Made by a program: the position numbers and the translations under genes. Shown in pieces: positions 54,145 through 64,000 of a stretch of DNA of 64,000 nucleotides. The notes under the pieces were generated by a model, which was given only the letters and a program-made list of their open reading frames with translations, made no database searches and was not told where the DNA came from. The stretch's first letter is position 1. Every line of letters starts with the position of its first letter. Origin of the DNA: Xiphydria camelus (lineage: Eukaryota > Arthropoda > Insecta > Hymenoptera > Xiphydriidae); NCBI GenBank assembly GCA_963678675.1, contig OY783194.1, positions 18,343,370 to 18,407,369 of the forward strand, in the 5' to 3' direction.

Positions 54145-55839
54145 ATGGCGGAATTAGACGATATAATTCATGCGGTTGTATTGGATGGTCTGGAAGAAGT
54201 GGAAGCTGCTGCGCAACAACCGCCAAGAAGAGTTTTCGACAGACGAGTAGACGTATTTGATGAGTTTACCGACAGGCAATTTTTGCAACAATTTAGACTG
54301 ACTAAGCCATTGGTGCGAAATCTCATCCATGACTTAGAATGTTTTATGGAGCAGCCGGGACGTACCTCAGCACTAAGTTGTACTGTAAAGGTATTAATTG
54401 TGTATGATGCAGTTTTCTTTGTTTTCATGCCATAAAAATATTTCTGTGTTAAAATATACGATATTCTACACTGTAATAGGTACTAACGGCATTAAATTTT
54501 TTCGCGAGTGGAAGTTACCAACCATGTATTGGATACAATCTTGGTATTTCCATCAGTCCAGCATCCGTCAGCAGGAGCATAAATGAGGTTGTCAATATTA
54601 TGAATCAACCTGCATTTATGAATCGATGGGTTCGATTTCCTGGAAGATTGGAAGATTTAATACAACTTCGAAGCGAGTAAGTTATTTATTGGTTTATAAC
54701 TTCGTATAGACTATTCAGCCAGCCATCACATTTACAGTAAAATTGTTGACTTATGAAATTCAATCAATTGCATATTATATCAAATTTTATTTTATTAAGT
54801 GGTAATGTTTAATTACACATTTGTTATTTTTCTTAAAAAATTATTGTATAAAGTATATGAATGTGGTTCGCCTACATTGTCATTACAAAATATCCAAACT
54901 TACAGGTTTCACGCAGCACATAATTTTCCGGGTGTGGTTGGATGTGTAGATTGTACACACGTCGCGATCTATCCACCGAAAATTCATGACCCGTTACATC
55001 CGGAACACCTTTATGTTAACCGAAAAGGTTACCATTCTCTGAATGTTCAATTGGTAAGATTCGGATGGTTCTACAATTCTTATTGTTTACTTTGAAACCC
55101 CCGTTTGCATCGGAGGTCTTTCAAGAAGTCATAGTCAAAACTCTAAATGTACGCGAAGCAATGCAGTTAAAAAATGTACTTTTTAAAGGTTTGTGACTGG
55201 CGGTTGAAGATCATGAACGTTAATGCACGTTTCCCTGGAAGTTCCAACGACAACCATATTTGGAACAATTCCAATATGTCACGCGCTATGGAAGAAGTGC
55301 ACAGGAGATACGAAGGAAATACGTTTTTCTTACTAGGTTTGTATAATTCTCTCAAACACTGCTTATATTGCTATCTTTTTACTTACGTGATTCGATTGCT
55401 ACATTATACCGTATTTTGTGAAGGTGATTCTGGATACCAGCTTCGTCCGTGGCTCATAACACCCTTGCCAAATCCTCAGCCTGGCACTCCGGAAGGACGT
55501 TTCAACGCGTCCCAAAAGAGTTGTCGGTCTCTCATAGAAAGATGCAATGGCGTTCTTAAAATGAGATTCCGCTGCCTACTGAAACATAGAGTTTTGCACT
55601 ATGCCCCGGAGAAAGCAGGAAAAATAGTTAACGCCTGTGTTATTCTTCATAATATGTGCATCGAACATAATATACAACCTGAGTTCCAGGAAGACGAAGG
55701 TTTCGATTTTGGAATGATCGACAACCCGCCACCTGTGGATATTGTGGACCAAGATGTTGCAGCTGCTCGTAGGATAAATCCCCAATTAGCAGCTGGTCGA
55801 AGATTGCGGCAAAGGATTATTCGTAATCATTTTTCATAA
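54145..55839 (+). CDS. HARBI1-like transposase, five exons, apparently intact
   Basis: Exons 54145-54390, 54480-54676, 54906-55053, 55189-55336 and 55424-55839 have GT-AG borders and consistent phases. They join to 384 residues with no stop, close to the usual length of the family. Exon 1: acidic start and DRQFLQQFRLTKPLVRNLI. Exon 2: VLTALNFFASGSYQPCIG, with a helix-turn-helix-like SISPASVSRSINEV. Exon 3: first catalytic block VGCVDCTHVAIYPP (Asp near 162). Exon 4: FPGSSNDNHIWNNS (Asp near 218). Exon 5: GDSGYQLRPW (Asp near 248), LIERCNGVLKMRFRCL, and NACVILHNMCIEHN. Every family motif is present. It would cut at the element ends together with its partner protein. The element is therefore a candidate autonomous copy, if the minus-strand gene also works. 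Confidence 0.9.
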
Positions 55840-55944
55840 CGGAGAAAACTTCCGCGTATTCCAGGGAAAAGCAAAATATTTTGGAGAAGGTATAACAAGA
55901 TACTTTGACATTTTTACAGGAAACGTAGTGGAATTTCACGGAGA

Positions 55945-55982
55945 AAATGAATGAATGAATGAATGAATGAATGAATGAATAT
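55945..55982. repeat. GAAT microsatellite
   Basis: About nine tandem GAAT units. Confidence 0.9.
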
Positions 55983-56039
55983 ATAATTATAATTGTAACT
56001 CTATTTTATTCCAAATTCGTACTTCGAATCTACTGCCTT

Positions 56040-56444
56040 GAAACTAAGGTTTCTACAGCCGTAACAAATCTTTCTAATAATGCTACTTTTTGCCTTTTCA
56101 GGTCTTGCATTATTTCATAATGGTTCTTACGCAGTTGATATGTACGCTCGGCTGTGGCGGAGACAATCCGCTGCGTGAGCCGTTCTGTTTAGGCGCTCCT
56201 GCGCCGTTTGTCTCTTCTTTGGTTGGCTAGATTGTAAATGTCTATTTTCCGTAGATAAACTCGCTTCTGCTTCCTGCTGCGATTCTTCTGCGTGAGCGCT
56301 CTCCAACTGCGCTGAGTCCTGCTGAGGCTCCTCTACTTCGAAGCTTTCCAGCTGCGCTGACTCTTCCCCACTTCTGTATAACGTCATCAGATCGTCTGTT
56401 TCAAGGAATTCCACGATCTCACTCGTGGGTGGTTCCTGTGTCAA
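56040..56444 (-). CDS. Probable accessory protein of the third Harbinger (partial)
   Basis: The minus-strand frame 56444-56127 is very acidic with two copies of an EESAQLES-like repeat, then KKRQTAQERLNRT. In another frame from about 56180 to 56040 the reading RIVSATAERTYQLRKNHYEI, then LKRQKVALLERFVTAVE, looks like a coiled-coil C-terminus. A short intron or a frameshift near 56175 must join them. An AG acceptor (GACACAG) at its start shows upstream exons should exist; no Myb domain was found between 56450 and 57400. The gene may be incomplete. Confidence 0.45.
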
Positions 56445-56449
56445 TTCAA

Positions 56450-57400
56450 TAGTATTACGTGACTATTGATTTCATAATAAGGTGTATTAATTATAAGATA
56501 GAGATAATATTCATTAGGACTCATTCGCTATTCTTACTTAAACTAAGTCTGTTATTTTTTATGAATCACATAATACATTGTAATTGAAAAATGAATAGTT
56601 TTCCATACAATTCAATTCTTCATGTAACACACATCGATAATATATATTATAAAATTGGAGGAGGCAATACAAAATTATAACTTTCCCTTACTATAGAAAT
56701 TTTAATGTTTATATCATTATATATACATATGCTATTATTCCAGTTTCTTACATTCATATACAAAGAAAATTCAGCGTTTTGCGTCTTGTCTTCTTTTCTG
56801 AGTGCTTATATGTATACATATACATATTGTGTATTTGGTGTGCGTCGCTTATTAATTCTAAGACAGATATTCTATATTAATAAATGTCGTATACTTTGGA
56901 CATTTAACTGTAATTAATTTCGCGCAATTTGAAAAATGTTCAAACTCCATTGTATATCCAAACTACGTAAATAAGGCTGAGTTGTATGCAAATAGCTCTA
57001 TCTGCTTAAAAGTTATCGCATAAAAATTTTGAACTTTTGCAGATAACATCTTAAAAAATTATCTAATCAGGATCAAATTCTATAGTGTATAAAGCAACCA
57101 AGTCACCACCTATTTTTACAGAATTTCAAATAAAATGTATAAAATCCTTTTGACAAAAATATAATAGCAGGAAATTATAAAGAAAGTTTGATTACATTAT
57201 TAAAATGTGAATGTTTTTAAAATAAGTTGTTCATGGACGGTTGGACGGATAAACAAATATTATAAGTATCCAAAGGACACTAATAGAAATATATTTATAC
57301 GTGCATCGTGTGATACGTAATAAGAAAGTATTCAAAACTACGCGCTAAAAGCATGTCATAAGAAGTAAACCAATATATTCTGAAAATTTAGTATCATCTA
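56450..57400. other. AT-rich interior of the third Harbinger
   Basis: No recognisable exon. The missing DNA-binding exon of the accessory gene would be expected here. Confidence 0.4.
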
Positions 57401-57671
57401 ATCCATATTTATTCTACTGTTAGTACATCCTACAACGTTGCCAAGCGTTAACCACTCGCAAAAGAAACGTATACGTTTCTAGTTACGAGTACTCGCAACT
57501 CCCGCTCGAGAAAGCCACTGCGAAGGCCACTTCGCAACGTATACGTATCTTAGACCGCTCGCAACGTGCGTGCACGCAACTTTGCGAGTGATTCGAGAAA
57601 GGGGCCCCTGTTTGCGGATTCTCCCGAAACTCCTAGTCCGACGCAGGCGTACTAGCTGTTTCGTATGAATT

Positions 57672-57958
57672 AGGGCGGGTTTTACAAACACAGTATACAG
57701 CACGCAAGCGTTTTACAAGTATGGTATAAGGCTTAAATAGGATAAACTTTGGTATAAATACAGGCATAGCTCTTATCTGGCAGTTTCAGCGCGGGATAAG
57801 TTATTTATTTTCAGTATAAGCTAACTTTTAGTTTGTGTCTTTATTCTTTCATGACAGCCATAACCTGATCGTTGTGGTAAATTGTTATTAATTTTGAAAT
57901 GGAGTTGATTGATGTACCAGTTTTTGAATCATCATCTGATGAAGACACTGTAAATTAA
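57672..57958 (+). mobile_element. 5' fragment of the GGGCCGG Harbinger family
   Basis: GGGCGGGTTTTACAAACAC and the following 280 bases match 33414-33720, including exon 1 with an intact ATG (57902), MELIDVPVFESSSDED. It is cut off at about 57955, shortly upstream of the Csp gene. Confidence 0.8.
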
Positions 57959-58560
57959 TACAGTGTACAAAACAAAATAACAATAACCTTAGTAGAAAAT
58001 TAAAAAGGTTAGATTTGCTCTCTTCTTACTGTTGTCACCACTAGAGTTATTGTTATTTTGTTTATTATTGTTAGCCGGGAGTACCAATTGCAGCGTAGTT
58101 ATAACGTTCAAGCCGCCATTTCATTGGTTCGAATTAGAAATTCGTATGCGAAATTTTAATTTTTATGAATCGGGGCGCTGGTATATTTCATGCAATCACA
58201 AAAATTATCCACTTTTAACATTTCTAGTATCTACGAGATAAAAAATCGGTACTTATATAACGAGTCGTTAGATTCAAATTTATAAAACATTCCTACGTTT
58301 GGACCGCATAATTAATTTAAATTTTAGGCGGTAGGAATAAGATTGCCCTTCGCGGCTTGTCACCAGTGGCGCCGATGTGCGAATCGATCGGCGGTGAGTC
58401 CGTATGATCCGGTAGGCAGGTGCGCGTATTTCTCGGTGATAGGCGTACCAAAGAAATGTCTAAAGAGTAAAGTTACGCGTACCTTCAACTCTAGTACTAT
58501 TTAGCACCTTCGGAAGCTGCTGTTTGTGTACCGGTGTATCGAAAATTCGACAGAACAAAA
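57959..58560 (+). promoter_or_regulatory. Upstream region and presumed 5' UTR of Csp
   Basis: Unlike the rest of the window, the last 240 bases contain a mixed-GC sequence without transposon ends, as expected for a promoter and leader. No TATA box or start site can be fixed. A transposon fragment ends about 600 bases upstream of the start codon. Confidence 0.4.
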
Positions 58561-59741
58561 ATGGACAGGAGAAAAATGTCGTGAGTATCGCTGGGCGGCG
58601 AGAGATTGATTTTCAACCCGAACAGGACCCACCTTGTTTTCCTTGACTTTAACGCCTACCGCAATCTTATCGGCGGACTAATTTGTTACGAATATTTACT
58701 CGCGGCGCGGCGTTTAAAGATTCTTTCAACAAGAGGGAATTATATCGCGTGACAGGTTATTCCTCGCCAAGATTTTGTGTTAATCGCTTCTCGATCGTGT
58801 TGGTCATATCGCACATCGATAGCAAATTTTATCAGCAACCACTTTCGTTAACTTTAACATTTCATTAAATCGTCAGCCGTTGCGGTTAATTTCACTCGGC
58901 AGGGCTGAATATATCCGCTTTTACTTGTGAAGCGATTTTCCAGAAAAGTTCGGCAATTCCTTGCAACTGTCGTAATTAGCTTCTAGTACAAGGTATTTGA
59001 ATAACACCATAACAATTTTAATAAGCACGCAGCAAAGTTATTGTATTTGACGACAGTCAAGGCAAAAATGTAACTATTGTACTCTCTTTCTTCATGGAGA
59101 TCTGTTTTGTGAAGTATCGCATGATATCAATGACTTTTCGATACACAAAGACCAAATAGGGGACATAGAAATCAACTGTTTATTACTCTTAAGTCATCTG
59201 TGAGATTTTTGAGACACTCGCCTTTTCCCATAAACTATAATTTTCAAAGTTAAAGAATTGATAGGAAATCGATGGAGCAGAAAGATAGGTTGGAAGTAGC
59301 AAAAGTTTTGATTAACTAAAAAAAGTGTGGTTGTTTTAAATGCTTAATTTTTACATGAAGTTAAGAGGAAACACATCTAGTTTTGTAATGATTTAAAGAA
59401 GTAGCTTCTCTTTCCTATGTCTTTAATTAATGTGCTCTATGTGGCTCTCGATTCTCACAAGTCTGGTTTAGAAAATAGGGATTGTTCCGGGGAAAAAAGA
59501 TGCAATTGTAATAAAAAATTTTGGAGCTGAATTATTCTGGATGCTGTGTTTTTCGTTGATGGAGGTGTATCGTCAATAATATGTTTATGTTGTATATCAC
59601 AGCACAGCAGGGGATTCCCTCTATCAAATTCTGGAAATTCAAAAAACTGCAACACCTGATGAAATCAAGAAGACGTACAGAAAGCTAGCACTCAGGTACC
59701 ATCCGGATAAGAATCCCAATAATCCAGAAGCTGCCGAGAAG
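58561..59741 (+). CDS. Csp: Cysteine string protein (DNAJC5-type), first two coding exons
   Basis: Exon 1 (58561-58580) encodes MDRRKMS with donor GTGAGT. Exon 2 (59603-59741) follows a CACAG acceptor and continues in frame: [13 protein letters not shown], then the J-domain helices around [20 protein letters not shown], ending EAAEK at donor GTAATA. The HPD signature is complete. The start and the GDSLY segment are diagnostic for cysteine string proteins, palmitoylated Hsc70 co-chaperones on synaptic and secretory vesicles that keep SNARE proteins folded. The third exon, with the rest of the J domain and cysteine string, is not in the remaining 4.2 kb, so intron 2 is long and the gene extends past 64000. 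Confidence 0.9.
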
Positions 59742-61096
59742 GTAATATAATGTTACGAGTATAAAATGGAAAAGCAAACACCTATGATAAGGATGATATT
59801 CTTGGTATAATTGGCCTTTGAAGAGGAAACTTAGAAACTGCAATTTAAGTATATTAGTTTTTTTCTTTCTTTTTGTTTCTTTATTATTAACAAGTTTACT
59901 TCGTTCCTTCAGTATGTTTTTCACAATTTTATTCCATCGGTAAGATGCAATTTTAAACAAGCTTTAAGCAGTTTTGTCGAGCATTCTTTAGAGCATAATT
60001 CCAAGAATGTTATGCTTATCAGAATTACTGAATTGTCAGCACAAGACTGACAACTTATCGTTTTTATGTCTAAATAATTGTTATCAGATATGGAAATCAG
60101 CTTTACTCGTTTAAGAGGTGGTTTTACCTATAATGTCTGAAAAGAAACTATAATACTGTTGTGTGTGCCAAGGTCATAATTGTGTGTTTCTCTCTGACCA
60201 GTTTTTTTTTCTACAAGAGTTGTCAGTTCTATACTGAAGAAATTGTTACTTTTATGTGATGGATTTGTCACTTTGACATGACAGTTATCGATAAGAACTT
60301 AAAAAAGCCATATTTATATGGAGTTACATTTTTGTGGTGATTATCCATTTAGAATGATTCCATTAAGAGATCAATTCTTTTTTAAATTCATCTCGAATTT
60401 CCTTAGAAAAGTCACCAATTTCTCATAATTTTATATGCATTCTCATTTCTGCATAAAGGGTATTTCACTTATAAATCATGGTTTTTCTGACAAAGGAGTC
60501 CTTCGAATTATTACAATCTCGCCTGAAGATCATGGGAATATCATGGAAATTTATTATCCCTGATCGCTAGACACTCTGAGGTATGCATGTTGCGAGTGTA
60601 CCATGTGAGGCTAACCTTACTCACTAGCAAAGAAACTTTAATCATTATTATCTCATTATTTATGAACTTTTGACTTATATCAATATAAGACTTATATCGA
60701 TATAAGAATTGGTCAGAAATTTTAAATTGACTTGGAGAACTACAATAGAAAATGGTTTAGAATTTACGGACGATTCTAGAAATTATTTACGTTTGATAGG
60801 ATCGAGTTTTAAATAAACCCTTATAATTCTCATACAATTCCAAAATCGGAGTTATAACAAATATTTTCACTTTTCAAATGCAGTATCATATCATTTTGTT
60901 ATGAAATATAGAAAATATGCAAAAATGATAGAAATAAGGCTCTACAGAAAGAGATTAACAATATGTCAGAAAATCCGGGAATTCGAGAATAAATCCAGAA
61001 AAAAACTTGGAATTGGTTGGGAATTTTGTAGATGCGAAACGCTGGACATCCCGGTTTTCCCACTCGCACTCGTACGATTCCTTTTATCTGTATAGA
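59742..61096 (+). other. Csp intron 2, first part
   Basis: AT-rich, no exon or repeat recognised. Confidence 0.5.
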
Positions 61097-61433
61097 ATGA
61101 TTCTCTTAGAATGGAGGTAATAGAACGATATGCTACACGTAGCCCTTTAGAGACTATAAGCGATCAGACACTGTTGGACACGGCTTGCACCTCGATGATT
61201 GGCTGTGACAGCGTGTAAGCAGCGCCCACCAACCGTTTTAGGAGAAGATTCCTAGTATCTGATCGCCTGACTCAGACACTAGAGATCTTATTTCGAAGCG
61301 TTTGTCGGGAACTGCACGCTATCGCAGCCAATCGTACAGCGTCCTCGGATTAACAGCGTACAAGCTATAGTCCGCAAAATGCCACATAGCCTACCGTCCT
61401 ATGACCTCCATCCTGAAAATCGCTCTGTACAAA
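61097..61433. mobile_element. TA-flanked MITE with GGATGGAGGTCATAGGAC ends
   Basis: The left end (AGAATGATTCTCTTAGAATGG) and the complement of the right end (AGAGCGATTTTCAGGATGG) match, with TA outside. The sub-end ACTATAG ... ACTATTGGTC pattern resembles the CCGGGTGTTTTCC family. Confidence 0.75.
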
Positions 61434-62079
61434 AGGTGCCTATTCTGAAATTAACTGCGGTTGCTTGGCAGTACTGCGGATTATAACGTCGTGCATCAGC
61501 ATTCCGTTTTACTCCCAGTACAGCACCCTATTGGGATCTGACATGGGGGAGGAGCTTAGTTCGAAAACTCCAATATGGCCGGAATGAGTATACTACTGAC
61601 ACAGAGTCTTATGGGAGTAAAGTCATTATTTATTGTTTTGGCACGCGCAGGGCTCCGTGAATCCTTTCCAACTTTCACTAGACTCGCGGGAGGACATGAG
61701 CAACCTTTACCCTCCGTTATCGTCCAGGGTTGACCTCCCATAAATATAAATTCAGCCTTCGAGACGCGTATATGTCTGTCCCTGGACGGGCGCATCACGG
61801 AACGTCGACGTAGGTATCTGCGCGCAACCCCGGAGTCTTTTTCACGTTTTTACTCTTCCACTTTCTCGAAACTTTCTTCTCACATCGTGAAATGGAAAAA
61901 ACCCGCCCTTGTGCCGAAGCATACGGCATTCCTTGCGAGCCGTTTCCCGGCAGTCGTGAAAAATTCGTTATCGTGTTCGTATCTCCTCCTGCTCCTCACT
62001 TGCGCAAGCATCGCACTCATTCTAAGTGTTCCCGGACATTTACGAATAGCTTTAACTATGAACGCGATTTGCTCTTGGG

Positions 62080-62340
62080 CAGGTACAAATCCTGCTCAAA
62101 GAAATTTTATCGAAGGTGAAAGAGTGTTACGCGCTGGCTATATTTTAAAATGTGGTGTTGATCAGGAGAGACTGGGGTCTGTCAACGGTCTTCCATTTAT
62201 ATAAGTCTGTGTATTAAAACCTCTGACATCAGAGGACATTTGCACAACATTGTAGGCGAAATTAAAGATGGGACTATCAAAAGTGTTGTGTGTTCTTGTA
62301 CAGCGGGCCAAGGAGAAAAAAATTGCACGAGGGAACAGCA
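62080..62340 (+). pseudogene. SWIM zinc-finger remnant of a transposon protein
   Basis: Readings EGERVLRAGYILKCGV (about 62110-62160) and, one frameshift later, GHLHNIVGEIKDGTIKSVV then CSCTAGQGEKNC (to about 62330). The CxC-x(n) pattern with this N-terminal context is typical of SWIM domains found next to YqaJ nucleases in insect transposon proteins. A stop and a frameshift separate the parts and the final Cys/His pair is lost. Confidence 0.55.
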
Positions 62341-62503
62341 TTTTTTTTTAGATGTTTTATTTTGCACTCTACATCTACAACAAATCAATAAAATTGATAA
62401 TGCTATGTAACAAATTATTTCGAAACTGACATTTTTTGTCGTATAAAATATCCGCAAAAATACAGCTTAACGCTGTAAAAAGTTGATGATATTCTAACAT
62501 ACC

Positions 62504-62779
62504 TGGCAGTATATAATCCGTTTTTTTTAAATGTAATGAACATACTCGCATACTGTTCGAAGTACGAACCATTTTTAGGGCATTTTTCCACGCTTTTAAC
62601 CGATCAACTTTTTCCAAATTTCCGAAAAAATTTTCCTTATACACACATTCTTTGCCCGCACGTGGTAAACGGTGAAAACGAACGTCTGGATTTTTCTTCC
62701 AGTTACTCTTACAGCCATTCACGTAACAATAAACTTTACTGTTGGATTTGCCATGTGGCGAAAATCTTATACTTTCCAT
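62504..62779 (-). CDS. THAP-domain exon
   Basis: The minus-strand reading from ATG at 62779: a short basic start, then KVYCYVNGCKSNWKKN, FHRLPRAGKE, RLKAWKNALK and MRVCSLHLKKTDYILPG. It ends at donor CCAG then GTATGT at 62504. The C-x4-C ... C-x2-H spacing and the trailing region match THAP zinc fingers, which bind DNA in P-element transposases, in YqaJ-type proteins of ISL2EU Harbinger elements and in some host proteins. It sits in Csp intron 2 on the opposite strand; no next exon was found leftward. Probably a transposon remnant whose exon is still clean. Confidence 0.75.
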
Positions 62780-63456
62780 TTCTCTGTTCGCTCCGAGGTT
62801 TTTGAACGTACTGGACGCTCTTCGACTAGGAGCTTGTTGTATGACTTTTTTAATTTTCTCTTACGACCGGGGGTGGGGGTGCTAACTACGCAACGCGAAG
62901 AAATTTCCAGGGAAATGCGGAAGGCAGGATTAAGTGTTGTAAATTCCGAGGAAACTCTAGTGCTCGGTTCCTATGTCCCGGCCGACGTACATTTACACGG
63001 GACCCTGTGGCATTGAGGAACTTTCCCGGATCTAATTTATGACTCAAAGGGTCCCAAGGAGTGTCGAATTTTTTCCTCGCACCGGTCTACGGCCCAAATG
63101 CGAGAAGCATTTGGGCGAATACGCGACATACATACATTAATCCAATGCCAGTCACTAGCTAACCCACTAAACGGTATGCTAGGAATAGTTTCACTTCTCG
63201 CCACCAGACGGCGTATCGACACATGTCAGATCCCAATAGTCTTGAATTAACTCCATCTGCCTTACCTCCTCAGCTGCAGTACTCGCAACGAAAGAATGAT
63301 GATGTAGTTGCAGCGTTATTAAAGCTATTACAATGCACAGTGTACGATCTTGAAACGCTGTTAGCGCTACTGGCAATATTGGCAGTGAACTGCAGTGAAA
63401 TTCGGAATAAGCTCAGGGTGGATATAAGAATGCCGGCAATAGGAATCGTATCTGTA
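62780..63456. other. Csp intron 2, no gene recognised
   Basis: A block TGTCAGATCCCAATAG at 63222 is the complement of TATTGGGATCTGACATG near 61530, so an inverted pair brackets the THAP/SWIM remnants. Confidence 0.4.
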
Positions 63457-63600
63457 CAGAGTGATTCTCAGGATGGAGGTCATAGGACGGTAGGCTATAT
63501 GGCGTTTTGCAGACTATAGGTTGTACACTATTGGTCCGAGGACGTTGTACGACTGGCTGCGATAGCGTGCAGTGCCCGGCCGCTATGTCGCAGATCCAAG
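63457..63600 (+). repeat. Partial second copy of the 61097-61433 MITE
   Basis: CAGAGTGATTCTCAGGATGG through ACTATTGGTCCGAGGACG matches the complement of 61307-61432. No right end before the window stops. Confidence 0.7.
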
Positions 63601-64000
63601 TCCTGACCCCGTATATCTAGCTTAATCCGGAGGTTCAGTTACCAGAGTTCCTATTGTAAATGTTTTCTTTTCATTTTTTACCATAATTAAAAAATGAAAC
63701 ATACTTTATCTGGAAATAAGAATATAGAAAAGCTATAAAATTAGATAAAATTAGGTTAAATTATGGTTTCTTTAGAGAAATTGGCAGCTTTTCTAGGGAA
63801 ACTAACGAGAATGGGCCCCTTAAAGTCTTGTGTTCACAGTGCTAAAACTCTATTTAAGTTCTAGAGACAAGGCTTTGGAGCTAATTCCTTTTTATTTAGA
63901 AATTAATTAATTTTTAATTTTAAATAACTTCTTAGGTTAAGAAGAGGTAAGAGTTAATTTTCTTCTAGGCTAAAGCCCAGTTGTACAACTCCAGTTTAAC
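63601..64000. other. AT-rich sequence to window end
   Basis: Nothing recognised. Confidence 0.5.

Larger units (their letters stand above)
53663..57606. mobile_element. Third PIF/Harbinger element, 3.9 kb
   Basis: Ends GGGCCCCTTTCTCGAACCAC and GGGCCCCTTTCTCGAATCAC, with inverted subterminal blocks AACGTATACGTATCTT. Flanks are CAG (left) and CTG (right), differing at the middle base. It contains a complete-looking transposase (+) and a shorter acidic protein gene (-), convergent. A GAAT microsatellite sits between them. Confidence 0.88.

Noticed and set aside
61887..62204. 105-codon frame with a hydrophobic segment, possible membrane protein
   Set aside because: The first half shares GCCCTTGTGCCGAAGCATAC with 20010-20050 and looks like repeat DNA; the second half is the SWIM remnant.
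63223..63519. 98-codon frame in Csp intron 2
   Set aside because: It runs into the MITE end at 63457, has no family signature, and was not supported by splice context.
59742..64000. Third exon of Csp
   Set aside because: I looked for the expected continuation of the J domain and for a cysteine run and found neither; the exon must lie beyond the window.

Overview
This is a stretch of AT-rich nuclear DNA from an animal, almost certainly an insect. The reasons are spliced genes with GT-AG introns, an insect-type cysteine string protein gene start, a copia element whose primer-binding site resembles Drosophila copia, and PIF/Harbinger, Tc1/mariner-like, gypsy and LINE remnants. A hymenopteran such as an ant is my guess for the order; it is not proven here. 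There are no bacterial features.

Host genes are sparse. The clearest is the 5' end of Csp (cysteine string protein, J-domain) on the + strand at 58,561-59,741; the gene runs past the window. A pair of exons at 34,083-34,524 resembles the C-terminus of mitochondrial fission regulators (MTFR1/MTFR2 family), but it sits inside a transposon. One possible unassigned exon lies at 30,279-30,531 (-).

Layout. 1-4.2 kb: no gene, one hairpin. 4.2-17.6 kb: an old inverted repeat (arms near 4.4-5.7 and 17.5 kb) that has taken a solo LTR, a MITE and two full-length but defective gypsy-type elements, A (5,725-11,472) and B (11,513-17,244); they share a damaged interior but have different LTRs. 17.6-28.8 kb: a Harbinger transposase pseudogene split by a 10-kb Harbinger-like element. 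That element carries an intact 4-exon accessory gene and a damaged transposase, and is stuffed with foldbacks, a LINE end and a 5S-like sequence. 28.9-37.1 kb: foldback, solo LTR, MITEs, and a composite Harbinger element (33,414-36,739) with the captured exons. 38.2-43.0 kb: a very young copia element with one open 1,382-codon frame. 43.5-53 kb: terminal-inverted-repeat elements, perfect hairpins, a second Harbinger element (45,673-49,778) and nested palindromes. 53.7-57.6 kb: a third Harbinger element with an apparently intact 5-exon, 384-residue transposase. 58.3-64 kb: Csp and its second intron, with THAP and SWIM transposon-protein remnants.

How the parts work together. In the three better-preserved Harbinger elements the DDE transposase and a second gene on the opposite strand converge; in two of them the second protein is recognisably of the Myb/SANT type. 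This family needs both proteins. Many short inverted-repeat elements share their ends with these larger elements and are probably mobilised by them. Target duplications, and empty sites found in duplicate copies within the window, let several insertions be ordered in time. All coordinates were read by eye, so repeat ends may be off by a few bases.
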